In this document: one piece after another, positions 1 to 12,493 of the stretch
How positions within the stretch are numbered: the first letter of the stretch is position 1
Layout: each line of letters starts with the position of its first letter
NCBI GenBank assembly: GCA_033239525.1
Contig: BSYO01000025.1
Location: forward strand, 6,048,001-6,112,000
Direction of reading: 5' to 3'
DNA length: 64,000 bases
From: Nepenthes gracilis
Taxonomy: Eukaryota; Streptophyta; Magnoliopsida; Caryophyllales; Nepenthaceae
Translations under genes and position numbers: made by a program
The notes under the pieces: generated by a model
What the model was told of the DNA's origin: nothing
Seen by the model: only the letters and a program-made list of their open reading frames with translations
Databases searched by the model: none

Positions 1-299
1 CACAATATTTTACCTCCTTGGGTCCTAATTTTGATTATTTTTGCTTAATATAATGTTATTATCATACTTTAAAATTCAAATCTTATTTACAGAATAATAT
101 TTCAAAATTTATAATGCTGGTTTCTGATTTTGTCAATTTTGAATCTTTGGGTTTTTCAATTCAATTTCTTTCATGTCTTTTGATCTTGATTCATTTATAT
201 TATCTTAGTTACTCATATTTATTATATCTTAAAAATTGGTACCTTACAGTAAACCTTGATGTTCTTTCCCTTCCATCTATAAGTTGCCCAGATGATATT
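1..299. other. AT-rich non-coding stretch
   Basis: Nothing recognisable. It lies beyond the C-terminal end of the minus-strand LINE remnant, and no poly(T) run marks the 3' end of that element here. Confidence 0.5.
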
Positions 300-2350
300 T
301 GAGTTCTAGTCAATGTCTGACCAACTAATCCCAACCTTGTGATACATCAATTTCCATACATCATCCGAAAAGGGGTAGCAAAAAAATAGGTGGTCATGGT
401 TTTCTATTCCATCGCTACATAAGATACACGTATTAGGTTATTAAATGACATTTCTAATAAAATCAAGAGTATTTAATCTTTTTTGAATAGCCAGCTAGAG
501 AATGAAAGTATGTACAAGGATCTGTTAAGGTCCCCAAACAAGTTGGGCCCGTACCACTTTGTCTTTAGATCTTTGGAAAATTTTATATGTGGATTTCACA
601 GTGAAAACACCATTTGAGCTATTACTCCATCTGATCTTGTCTTTCTAAGTTGAGTTCAAGAGTAGTTCTGCCATGTTGTCCACAATGCTAGCCACTTTCA
701 TATCGTGCTCATTGGGCCACCTCCATGCCCCATGACAAATAATTGTTTGAATTTTAGCATCTCGAAATAGGCCAGTGACGGTCATCAATTACTTCGAGTA
801 TTTATCACAAAGAGGCTCCATTGGATACCAACTATTTGTCCATAGGAAGGTTCCAGCATTGTCTATAATCTGGTAGTGAATCCTAAGGAGTCAAATACTT
901 TAATGGTCCATATGCATCTATTTTTAATCCTATATATGTGAATCTACGTGGATAACAATGAAGTAAGATCTTTAGTAACAATCCTCCATAAATGTGTGAG
1001 CTATTAGAGCCTTATTAGTTGCAAGGAGGTTTTTGAGTTCCAAACCTCTTTCATCCTTTGGTATACATACATCCTCCCAAGCTACTTTTGCCGATGTTCT
1101 CCCATCAATGGATCCATGCCACAGGAACCGCCAAATGTAGCACTCTATCTTCTTTAGAATAGCTTTGGGGATAATGAAAATCAAGGCCCAATAGAGATGA
1201 GTTGTGGATAGAATGGAAGAGATAAGTTTGTGCCTACCACCAAAGCATAGCCATTTGTTCTTCTAAGAGGACACTCTCTTTACCACCTTGTCTAGTAGAT
1301 GTTTGTATTCCTTCTTTGACAGCTGAGATGTGATAAGTAAAACTCCTAAATATCTCACTGGCAGTCGACCCACTTTGTAACCCATAATATCTTAGATTAC
1401 CTTCAATATGCTGTCATCTTCGGCACATATAAACATTTCATTTTTATATCTATTAGCTAACAGCTCCGAAAGAAGTTTAAATTCCTCAAGGTATCCATGA
1501 AGCAATCTTACCGAATTGGCATCAGCCTTGGAGAAGAGCAAGACATCATCTAGAAAGGAAACCATCATTGTACGCATGTGTTCACACTTCCAATGGTAGT
1601 GAAAGAGCCTACTCTGCCATGCCTTCATTTCAATGATACCATTAAGAACTTTCATATCCAGTACAAATAGGTATGACGATAGTGGGCCACCCTATCTTAA
1701 CCCCTTCGCTCCTTTAAAAAAACCAACTGATTCTCCATTGATATTGATAGAGAAAGAGGTGGTGGTGATACATTGGTGTATCCAAGTGGCCATCTGGGGA
1801 GGAAAGCTCATCAATTTTAGAGTAGCAATAAGGAAATCTCACTAAATAGAATTATAAGTTTTTATTAGGTCTACCTTCATTGTACATCATGGAACACCCT
1901 TGTCAAAATGATATTTTTTGAGAAGTTCTTGAGCTAGTAAAATATTATCACTAGTTTTCCTTCCCACCACAAACGTGGTCTGGTATCTATCAATTAAAAA
2001 CGGTAATGTGGGTTTGATCGGTTGGTTATAATCTTTGAAATAATCTTACAAATGATGTTGCAGTACAAAATAGGTCTAAAATCAGTTGCCTTGGAAAGAG
2101 ACATCGTCTTTGGAGTCAAGCTAATTATGGTGGCATTAACATGTTTGAGCAGCTTCCCATGTAAAAAAGAAGTCCGAAATCGCCTCAATAACCATAGGAC
2201 CCACAATATGCCATGTCTCATTAAAGAATTTTGATGTGATTCCATCAGGGCTGGATACTTTGTAGTCACCAGTAGATAAAAATGATTGACAAATCTCCTC
2301 GGCAAATAAAATATTATCACGGTTTTCCTTCCCACCACAAAGGTTAAAAC
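300..2350 (-). pseudogene. Degenerate LINE (L1-type) reverse transcriptase, ORF2 remnant
   Basis: This is a relic of the second ORF of a plant L1-like non-LTR retrotransposon, whose protein copies its RNA at a nicked target. Read on the minus strand the domains are in order. Near 2,000-2,170 is the RT start, with the 'ISLTPK' and 'DFRPI' blocks. At about 1,540-1,570 is the catalytic FLDDVLLFSK stretch (family consensus F-A-D-D). At 972-1,184 is the post-RT segment with 'RFLWHG', 'KVAWEDVC' and 'NKALIA'. At about 330-440 is a zf-RVT-like cysteine/histidine cluster (CILC, then H and C). Frameshifts and stops separate all blocks, so no intact protein is possible. The endonuclease half is not visible. 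The LINE identity is secure from these motifs; the subfamily is not determined. Confidence 0.85.
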
Positions 2351-2510
2351 AATAATGTGGGTTTGATCGGGTTGGTTATAATCTTTGAAATAATCTTAAG
2401 CAAATGAAAACAATAATGTTACCTTGAAAGGTTTTGTCAAGCTAATTAAGGTGGCATTCTTGGTTATAATAAAGAATTTTGACAGATTCCACAATCACTA
2501 GATAGCAAAG
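1938..2510. repeat. Direct duplication with a condensed second copy inside the LINE remnant
   Basis: The stretch at about 1,938-2,250 recurs, shortened, at about 2,305-2,490. Shared blocks in the same order include 'ttttccttcccaccacaaa', 'aatgtgggtttgatcgg', 'ggttataatctttgaaata', 'caagctaatta.ggtggcatt' and 'aaagaattttga'. The second copy matches closely inside the blocks but lacks several pieces between them. This is either a tandem duplication with many deletions or an assembly artefact. Confidence 0.75.
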
Positions 2511-4459
2511 AGAATCTCCATGATTATTAGGTACCGTAAGAAGGATGAACAGGTGAAGTCTATCTTTATCCACTAGATCATCTGCACAACCCATCCCCAG
2601 TATCCACATAAAGTGAGCAACTATTAATTGCTGGATTTCATCCTTGCTGCTAGTTGAGGAGCCATCCTCTTAAGTATATGAACTAAGGACATAATTTTTA
2701 TAAAAATGATAAAGAATGGGTATGAGAGTTCATGCATGTAAAGTATTATCATCATAACTATAAAAATATGTCATGTATGAGAATTTTAAATAATAGATAT
2801 TCAAAAAAATAAAAAAATCAGTAAGAAAGGAAATAAAAGTTTGAGATATATTTACCTTAATTCCAAATTATCAAAATTTTATTTGGATTCAATTGAATTT
2901 GGCTTCCTAGCTTCCTCTCTCTTTCTCTCTCTTCTTCTTCTTTCTCCTCTCTCAAAATTTGGTAACAAATAACCAAAAATCAATCAGACATGACTTATAT
3001 AGTAGGCTGGCACACAAGCGCACGTCGGGTGCGCCTCAAACGCTACAGCCAAACCCCAATGGCTCACAAATATTGCTTCGATCGTATGTAAGACGTTGAC
3101 ATTCTTCCTTAGTGCACTCAAATATCCCTCGAGCATTCGTCAAGCATAAATATACAAGAAAGCGCACTCAAACTCAATTTAGGTGACAGTCAAGCATGAC
3201 TCTCTCCACTAAACACACATGGGTGTGCGTCAAGTGCCGGTTAAATACTCATCAATTTAATATGACCCGATTCAATTTTAATTTTAACCCAATTTTCTTT
3301 CTTCTTTGACCTCAATTTTAATTATCACAATTTAATTAATTATAATTAAATTTAAAATTTAAAACTCATATCTTACACTGCTAATCTAATAATTTGGTCG
3401 TTGACTACTTGGTTAATTAGAGGTGCCATGCCATGGTGTGCAACATGAACATCCATCTTTTCTTCTACAATGGTGCTATTAGAAGCACTGTATGATCCAC
3501 CAGTGTGAACTTTTAGAATCTTCACTTATTCTGAAACTTGTACCAACTCAAGACATCTAGATCTAAAATATCTCTAAATATCTTAAATTCTCATACCATT
3601 TGACAAATTCTAATTTTTTTTTTCTGATATCATCGATTCCTAAATCTTCAAATATTCTTCACAAAATCTAGTCTCTTTGATACCATGACCGCAACCCGAC
3701 CTACACACGAGGAACTCCAAATCTTATAAATCATCATCATGAATAAATCTTATAATCCAAAACCTTGTTAATATTGAGGTAAAACATCCATAATACATTC
3801 AAAATCCCAGGGAAGCAATTCTAAAAGAAACTATCTATAATTAGAAAATTAAATGGCTCTCCATCACTGAACATAAGGGCAACTAGACTCCATGATTATC
3901 TCTACCTCAAAGCTTCACAACAATAATATAATCTTTGGCTAGTGCTATAATCATATTTTAATATAGAGTCAATAAAAATATAAGGGTGAGCTAAATACAC
4001 AATAAATAATATAATTAATAATATAACATAAATAATAACTATCTTGGGTAAATCAACATCAATACATATAAAAGTAATAATAATAACATAAAGTTGAACA
4101 ATTAATTCTACCCGATACTTTGTAACTCATCATAACTATGACTTAGGAGCCACTATAAAAATCATCATCTGATGGGTTTCACCATATCCAAACATCACTA
4201 TACAACAATGATTTCATAAAATTTGAATCTTAATAATAACATTGGTTTCACTGAACCTATTTTAATAGATGTTTTTACGACACAAGATAATTTAATAATC
4301 TTCTCAAATCTTATTCTATTACTATAAAATAAATGCTACATATTATCACCTCTGTAGGCCAAGTAACTATCACTTGGTAATTGATATTCGAAAGTTCAAC
4401 ATGCGACCAAACTTATGGTCTTTTAAGACTTTGCCTCCACCTCTCTATGCAAACAAATC
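2511..4459. other. Non-coding, LTR-like DNA without a gene
   Basis: There is no coding potential. A pyrimidine tract lies near 2,910-2,955, followed by a short GC-richer part (3,005-3,260) with repeated 'gcgca/cgtc' words. Further right the text resembles the tail portions of the gypsy LTRs elsewhere in this window (for example 'aagggtgagctaaatac' near 3,985). It may be an old LTR fragment, but no termini or target duplication were found. Confidence 0.35.
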
Positions 4460-4584
4460 AAAACTCTCAAATTCTCTCCACCCCTCTAAGCATAGTAATT
4501 ATAACTCTCAAGTTCCTTTTACCCCTTTGAGCATAGGAATTTTTACTCTCCAATTCTCCCCAGCCCTCTAGGTATAGAAATTCT
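4460..4584. repeat. Tandem repeat, about 42-bp unit, three copies
   Basis: Three consecutive diverged units share 'actctcaa.ttc', 'acccctct.agcatag' and 'aatt', with a period of about 42 bp. It is non-coding minisatellite-like sequence inside the LTR-like region. Confidence 0.7.
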
Positions 4585-4786
4585 AATTTCAATATGTTAA
4601 ATCCAATATCTCTTGTCATGATATTTGTAATTATTACATTATGTGATGGCTATATGACTATAAGAATATATTCATGAAAATAATTCTAATTTTAATATGT
4701 CAAACCCAATGTCTTTCATCGTGATATTTCTTGTTACTATATTTACGATGGTTATATGACTATAAGAATCTATTCATGAAAATAAT
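4580..4786. repeat. Tandem duplication, about 104-bp unit, two copies
   Basis: Two adjacent units each contain 'attctaattt.aatatgt', 'catgatattt' or 'cgtgatattt', and 'ggttatatgactataagaat' or a close variant, ending in 'attcatgaaaata'. Confidence 0.75.
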
Positions 4787-7690
4787 AAACCTCAATCCAT
4801 CGAGATATGAAATATTTTCAAATAACTATAAACTACGCTATAGTTCTGTAAGTTTTTTATTCATTGAGACTATAATATTATCATACATTCTCATCTACCT
4901 AACCATAGAATAACTAACAGAATAGAATGACAATTTTCATGAGCATCCAATGGATCCAACGAATAGCCAACCTAGGATGTTTGTATATAATTATCTCCTC
5001 ACCTCCCTATACAGTTAGCATCTACCCTATCAAAACAAACCTTAGGGTATATATCCCTGATCATCTTTAAATATTTTTAGAGTTAAATTATACTAAATAG
5101 GATACCTACTTTCTTCCTATAGTAGGCATATTCCATGGCCACTAAGGAGACTTAAGGCATACTATGCTGATCTCTAAAATTGTAAGTCTAAATCATTAAA
5201 ATACTTAGGGTATCCCATCCAATCATCTTATAATATAAAAACACATGCTAAACACTTTACTTATGATCTTTAAGTCCCACTGCCATCTCACCAAATTACC
5301 CCCACATGAAGAATGCTACTCTTCTACACTTAACCTATCAAAGGTTAAGAATATCATAGATCTACCAAATACAACCATACAAATTGCAAGCAAGAGTGTA
5401 ACTAGGCCATACTTAGCCTCTTTACCACTCGGCCGTAAAAAAAATATACATCCAATTAATTTGATGTATTATATTGGTCTTCTCTTCTTATCTTAGAGGC
5501 ACACAACCATCTAAGTCATTTAGGGTCCAAATATATATTCATGTAACAAGGTAAAATTACCACTTTACTTCTACAAGTCCTTTATTTTTTGGCCACTACG
5601 TATAATTTGTTCAATTATCTAGATCTACCCACATAAGTTTCTCTATGTATTAAAATATATGTAGATCTAAAACATATTATTAGATCAATAGCCAAAAATC
5701 ACACTTTTTTACCTTAGCATACCTCACTAAGCCCACGGTCAACTAGTGATTTTCTTGCCATTAAAGTATACATGTGGAATAAACTATAAAGACTTTAATC
5801 TTCCCACCTTAACATACAAACCGATAAAATGACATCAAAGAGCATTTGCCACCTACAATACTGTGGCATGATATGATAGTTGGATGTAGAAAATGCATCA
5901 TTTTCATGCTAGAAGACATAAAAGCTTATCTTGTACACAATGAGACCACGGTCATAAAGATACAATATTTACATGTCTAGATGAATTTCATCTTAGGATC
6001 CAAAAAGTATAATATTTATAGGATATAAGACGCCTCATTTTACATATTAAATCAAACGTAAAAAACTTAAAAATTATACTAACAGAAACAATGGTAGATT
6101 TGTCAAAAAAAAAATGTAAATTTTTCGTTTGTTTGTTTTATTATTTCTAATTATTTATGCAAGCATGAAAAGCCTCCGAGATCTCACCAAGCATGGCAAC
6201 TTCTTCACACTCCAAGCACGGTTCTTCACATTCCTCCATTCTACGGATGGCATGGCTCAAGAAAAAGAAAAGGAATAAGGAGCTCTGTAGGATCTTCTAT
6301 CAAGACATTGCTTTCTCTTCTCTCTTTCTTCTTCTTTCTCTCACAGCTAAAAGGAGACTCAAGGCTGTCAATTTTCCTCTCTTACACGTAGGAAATAAGG
6401 AGGTTAAGACATAAGGACGCGGCTAGGTCAAAATAATAGTGGCTGACTAGGTTAAATTATAAGAATAAGGAAGAACTACTGCTGGGCCAACAGTGAGGGT
6501 TAGCTCTTACTATGATTCTTACCATCTCATTTAGATGATGATTAGGATGAAATTTATAGGAGAGGCGGCTAAATAGAAATGAAAAAGGCATACCTCACTG
6601 GGGTTTTGGAGGGCAAATTAGGCACGGGATTCTAATACCTTATTAATTAATTTTTATTTTATACAAAAAATAAATTTAACTTAATCATCATAAATTTTAA
6701 TTAATAAAATATTAGGTTGACAATTATATCTATCGCTACTAAGAAATTAACCAAATACGTTCCGGACAGTTTTTCAAAATCAACCTATCGAAGCTTTTTT
6801 AGAGTTTTTTTTTTTTAATTCTATTCAAAAAGTTAATCCTAACCCAAAGACAAAATATTGAATGCAAAAATTATTATCTATACATCAATTTTTTAATTAA
6901 TGACATCTATTAATTATAAATTCAATTGACCCAACATAAAATATCACAATGTTACACAGCTTGTCTTGCATCTGTGTTGATTTGATTTACATATATAATG
7001 TGATGATTTAATCATGTAAGTATACATTATAACACTCAAATTTTTACATTTTATCTATTATGTTGACTATTAAAAGAAAAATCTTGGCATTGATAATTAA
7101 AAAAAAATTAAAATTCTGCCGTGCTTTTGATTTGTGTATTTCCTTGTAGTGAGACCCATCATGGGGTATATATGAACGTGCTTTCCATTGAGCCCAGGAT
7201 TATGGACCCTTTTCACATATCAGAAAGAAAAACCTAGCCTCTTTGGCCTTCATGCAGCCATCTCGAGTAAGATCTTAAGACCTTAATGACAGTGGCCTAG
7301 TCGCGTACTTACAGATTTACTTACCAAAAAAAAAGCGTACTTACAGATAGAATGAACAAAACAAGAAGTACCGTTTCACACCCAACGCATCATGTCAACA
7401 TAAAACAATTGATTCACCTACTGCAAAATTCAGTAAGTACAAGACAAAATAGCATTCCCTGCAGGTAGCTTGTTCATGTAAAAGCTAAGTGTTCGAAGTT
7501 TAAGCCGACCTTCAAGAGCCTTGCGCTTCCTCTCGTTTAATAATATATAATATTTCAATAAATAATAAAATTTTGACAGTGGTTTGTCTTACCTGACCGA
7601 CTTTTAGCCAATGTCTGTATTCACGACGCCACCAGGTTTGTAAAATTATTGGGTTTGTGGCACGGTTTTCTGACTGCAACTTTGGATTGT
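4787..7690. other. AT-rich intergenic DNA
   Basis: Only short chance reading frames occur, with no recognised domain. One at 6,193-6,414 starts with a Ser/His-rich run and has no family resemblance. No termini of a mobile element were identified. Confidence 0.4.
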
Positions 7691-7696
7691 ATCTCT

Positions 7697-7797
7697 CGAT
7701 GAGGCACCCTCCATCGCCCTCGGGTTTGACAACTCCTGAGGCAATGCATGACGATCGCCCCCAGGTTCGACAACTCCTGAGGTGACGCATGATGGGC
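7697..7797. repeat. Two direct repeats of about 50 bp, GC-richer than flanks
   Basis: The words 'cgccctcgggtttgacaact' and 'cgcccccaggttcgacaact' are each followed by 'cctgagg' and 'gcatga'. Reading frames cross the region on both minus frames but match nothing I know. The origin is unknown. Confidence 0.6.
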
Positions 7798-8001
7798 ACG
7801 GTGGTTCCTTGTATCTCCCCCTTCGAATATAACAACTGCCTTAGCCAATGGAACCCAGCTTGCCGTGGTTACGCCTTCTTCACATGAAGTCCTGCTTTTA
7901 AAAACCCTAGCCTTTTCTTGGCTTCCCATCCCTCCAGTTATTTCCAGCACCATTTATCCATGCTGTGCAAGTCTCTCCCTCTAATCTTTCCTTATTAAAT
8001 T

Positions 8002-8816
8002 TGTTAGGACTTGATCTACAATATAAACCATAAGAAAACACGCAATAATACACGACAAGCACACAACAAGTATGCACAATCAATAAATGCAAGATTTTTA
8101 CGTGTAAAACTCTCTTTTAAATGAGGAGAAAAAAACAAGACTCAAGGTTTAAAAATATTTTCACTATACAATGTATTGGTTACACAAACCCCAAATATAA
8201 GATCAAACTATTTTACTTCAAAATAAGTCCATGTAATAGAGAATACAAGATAAAAGAAAAAAAATAGAACCCGGTAAATATTTTTCCCAGGAGTAAGAAT
8301 CAGCGTATTTACGGTCGTCGAATATTGAAACTTGATTCGGAATACAAACAGATACACAAATCTTTATCTTTTTCCTTTTCTCTATTTCTTTGCTTTTCTC
8401 TCTCAAAATGATGCTCAAACTGCAGTGGTTAAACCCTAATATGCATTAGTCATATTTTTATCCTCCGGATCGCGCTCGAGCGCTAGACTGGCGCAGCTCG
8501 AGCGCGGTAGTTCTGAAACTAGCGCTCAAGTGTCTGGTAGGCACGGATCGAGATGGAGGTTTTTGAAAATTGCGCTCGAGCGCCGAGCAAGTGTAGTTTA
8601 AGTATGGTGCTTATGTAAATAACACTCAAACTTTCAGAAAGTGCGGATCGAGGGCCGGGCTTTTGGAAATGGCACCTAAGGCATGACTCAAGCATAATGC
8701 CATTAAAATTAGCACCCCAAGCCTTCGTCGTTTGCGTGAAAATACTTATCATTCATATTACTAATTGGCACATAAAATGAGTATGGGTCCACATGGTAGT
8801 AACTTATAACCCAACA
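8002..8816 (-). mobile_element. Solo LTR, 815 bp, with perfect 5-bp target duplication
   Basis: It starts TGTTAGG and ends CCCAACA, the TG...CA termini of an LTR. It is flanked by AAATT on both sides (7,997-8,001 and 8,817-8,821). On the minus strand it carries the 'ttttacacgtaaaaa' motif and pyrimidine/AG-rich text typical of Ty1/copia-like LTR 3' parts, so that orientation is preferred. No internal region, primer site or second LTR is adjacent. It is therefore best read as a product of LTR-LTR recombination. It lies about 3.7 kb upstream of the WOX start codon. Confidence 0.88.
8472..8680. repeat. Repeats of about 50 bp centred on a CTCGAG palindrome, inside the solo LTR
   Basis: The perfect 12-bp palindrome GCGCTCGAGCGC occurs at 8,472-8,483 and 8,572-8,583. 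A degenerate copy (gcgctcaag) starts at 8,522 and a further decayed unit lies near 8,624. The spacing is about 50 bp and the units are GC-rich compared with the surroundings. Confidence 0.75.
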
Positions 8817-8821
8817 AAATT

Positions 8822-11800
8822 TTTCAAAAATGATATTGCACCTCCACGTTGATATTGTGTAGTTCTTTTAAGGTTTTAGGGATTATGTTAGTTGCTTGAG
8901 ATACATAAAAATTAAATTGTATGATCAAGTGTTTTAGTTACTTTTTATTATATGGTAATTATAAATATGTTTGGCCGAATATATGTTAGGATCATCTGAT
9001 CATCTAGCCACTATTTAATTGGAGAAATACCAGGCTTAAGAGTACCGTTTCTATGATTGCTTTTGCGACAATTGTCTGCCATATCTGGAAGATTTGTAAC
9101 AAAAATTTGTTTCAGAGCGGTCTAACAGATCAACTTGAGTAAATTATAAGTAAAAAATAAAATTTCCTTACAATTGGTTTTTTTTTTTTTTTTAATGATC
9201 TGATAAGGTGAAAATACTCTCACCAATTGCCGTCACTGGGGCATTTTGTTGTGATCATTGAAGAGCCTCCGTCCACAGAATTTGATGTGCATATTTTATC
9301 TTAGCTCTTGTTCTTCATTTCGTTTTTTTCTTTTTTCTTTTCTCCATTTTCACAGTTTTTTTACGATCTTTTGGGATCTACCTTGTTGATGGGAGAACCT
9401 TGCCTAGATGGGAGGATAGCACTCATTCGAATGGGATCTTCTAAAGTTAGTTTGCACAGAAAATTTTGTGATTAATACAATTAATTACTTATCTCATATA
9501 TATATATATGTATACATATGTATTAGTTGTATTAAATTTGGTGAAAAGTTTTATTCTTGAAATTAAGTTGAATATAAAGTTGACTTTGTATAATGATAAT
9601 AGGTATAGCGTAGAATAATTATACCAATGACTAAAGAATTAAATGCTGAGAAGTGGTAAGTTTTTAGTTTTTTATCAACTCAATTTTATTTTAGAATGAG
9701 AGTAGCATTTTACATGTTAACGAGGCCTATATTTATTGTACCTCTATAAGGTAGGGTGACAAATGCTAAAGAGTATACCATAAAATTATGTGCAGTGAAC
9801 AAGGTTACTAAATAAATACCTTATCTAAGTAGGTATCAGTAATAAAATAATTATTTAATGTGATTAACTTAGACATCCTTCAAAAGAAAAAAAATTTGAT
9901 ATATTTATTTATTTTGAGTGTGTTTTTCATAAAACTTTTCACAGAAATAATACGGAATCCGAACAAATTACATATTAACAATTAAAAATTATAAGCTAAA
10001 ATTTTAACTGGTGATTTTATTCCAATTTGTTTAAGCCATGTGAAATATAATATGATATAAGGACAGAAAATTTACTAATTGTATGCAAAAAAAATTTTTC
10101 ACAATTAATTTGTTTTTCTCATGGGTCAAATACAATATATAAATAGACATGATTATGAATTATCAAAATCTGACAACCAAAATTTTTAATTACGAGAAAA
10201 TTATTAAAAATGTATTTTTAATATTTAATCTTATGATTGAAAATTAAAAATTTTAAAGATCTTACATTATATCGTTGTCCAAGATTTCCTTGAAGACTAT
10301 TTGTAGAGTATTATATTGGTTATGAATACATTCTATTTTTAATTTTGAGATTTTTTAGGGAAAGAAAATTTTATAGAAACTGTTAATAAAATTTTTAAAA
10401 ATCTTTAAAAGTTATAAAATGTAAATCTATTAGGAAACGACATACATGGACTACTCTGTAATAAGATCAAAAATATAATATTAAAATTTATATGATCAAA
10501 ATTATAAATTAAATTCTATAAAAACTAACAATATCAAGAAATCACTTTTATTATTATTAATTTTTTACCATATACTCTAACGAAAAATTCACCTAATTGG
10601 GAGGTATAGAATCAAATACTCTCTTCAAAGAAAAAGTGTGCGATATCACATCAATTTTTAAGAAAATATTGTGAGGGAAGGCTTTTTTGTAATCATTAAA
10701 ACTATTACTTTATTTTATGATTTCATAATATAAAACCAAATATCATGGATATATCTTAATTCTCACCTAAAATTCTCAACTCAAAGAATATAAAATTTGT
10801 TTTTCTCCCTTTATTTTTCTCATTCTTCATTAATGTGACTTACAAAATTTGTGAGATGAAAGTATTGATTAGTTAGTTTTTTTAGAAGGTTCATTTAAAT
10901 TCAAATAGTATAAAAAGTTTTAAAACCTTCTTTAAACTCAAATATAAAAAAAAATCACACACTTATAATAAAAAAAAAATCAACAAATATTATTTTTCAC
11001 TAATATTGATAGAAAAAGTATCAATCCTTTTATTATATAAATCACATTTCTTTTCAATTAAAAATCTTATTAATTAAAAAATAACTCTTTTAATAAAATA
11101 TGATAAAATTATAGATAATAAAATTCTTTAATAATCACAATAAATTATTAAAAATAAGTATCATATGGAACAATTCTTACACAATTTACAGAATGCTTCA
11201 CCGACCGAGCATTGCCCTCAATTTGAGTATGTCAAGCTTAAATCATGGATTTCATCCATTCATGGACCGCGCCACCTTGCCGACGACATACGCATACGTT
11301 TCATCAATTCATACACCCACACCAATCAAACTACGGAGAAAGTATCACCGCACACACAATTGCCTTATAACTTCTTTTAGATATTTCATTTGAGATTTCT
11401 TTTGGATATTTCTTTTTTTTTTTTTTTTTTTTTGGTAGAATAAAACTTCTTTTCATAACCGCAGTAACTCAACTTTTGCCCATAATCTTCGAAAGCTGTC
11501 ATCGTTTATTTTACGTTTCAGTTTTTTGCAAAAAGCTGAAAACTTACCTTTCTATGAAATACTATCTTCACATCTTACCCATAGAAAAAGTGCTGCATAG
11601 TTTTATTAAGTAATTTACCAGTTGTTCTTTGGGACCTTCTCTCATTAATTAATTGAATCAATATTCCAATAATGAGAAAATAAACTTCTGCTGCTTAACA
11701 TTTTAGTTATACTGAGTTAAACCTCCATCTGCTCCATCCTCAAAGTGTAGATTTGATTCCAATTGCTTTACCCAAATACAATGGGACCAACGAATGCAAA

Positions 11801-12280
11801 GTTTGAGCTGACTTAAGCAGTTAGAAAGAAGTAGAGAAATAATCTCATAAATTGACATATCCTTAGTGTACATATTTTATTCTTTATTCCAAATTTTTAT
11901 GTAAAGGTTTTAAGTATAAATTAGGAAACTAAATATCGTATATATATTTATATAAACATTATTTAAAAATAAAACTATATAAAAAAGATAGAAATTTTAA
12001 CAATCAACCATTTGGCCTCTTCTATTGAAAGAGGTTCTCAAACAATAGAAACAGTTTTAACTATTTAACATAAACTACACAAACTTAGGATCGGGAAAAA
12101 AATATACTCATAATTGTTGAATTACAAATATTCTTATAGTATACTTTGAACTAACACACCTTCAAAAATTAACATATTATTAAGACCCAAGAAGAATTTT
12201 TATGCTTCTAAGAATCATCTCCCACCATTCATAAAAAACAAGGAAGAATTCATTTTGAAAGGTAGGGTTAGGAGACTGTT
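8822..12280. other. AT-rich intergenic DNA upstream of the WOX gene
   Basis: No coding potential or repeat with clear ends. A long poly(T) run lies at about 11,411-11,433. The last few hundred bases should contain promoter elements of the WOX gene. Confidence 0.4.
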
Positions 12281-12287
12281 TCCATTA

Positions 12288-12293
12288 CACGTG
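12288..12293 (+). promoter_or_regulatory. G-box (CACGTG) upstream of the WOX gene
   Basis: A palindromic CACGTG lies in the context ACACGTGT, about 70 bp before the TATA box and 200 bp before the start codon. Such sites bind bZIP and bHLH factors and often serve hormone or light responses. Function here is inferred from position only. Confidence 0.45.
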
Positions 12294-12360
12294 TAGGAGA
12301 CAATTAAGAACTCATGGGAGGGGTAATTTCGTAAAATAAACAATGCAACACATCTAGGGC

Positions 12361-12368
12361 TATAAATA
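12361..12368 (+). promoter_or_regulatory. TATA box of the WOX gene
   Basis: TATAAATA lies 133 bp before the ATG. Transcription would be expected to start near 12,390-12,400, giving a pyrimidine-rich leader of about 100 nt. Confidence 0.65.
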
Positions 12369-12493
12369 GATAAACCCTTTCCGTAGTTCACTGTGCATTT
12401 CTTGCCATTTTCATTTCTCCTCGCACCCTCCCTCCTGTTCTTATCCTTCTTTTCTTTGTAATTTTAAATTTCATCTTTTCATATTGAAAATTA

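Noticed and set aside
7512..7953. Two overlapping minus-strand frames of 107 and 110 codons
   Set aside because: They overlap in different frames over a 50-bp direct repeat and match nothing recognised. The openness follows from local GC richness.
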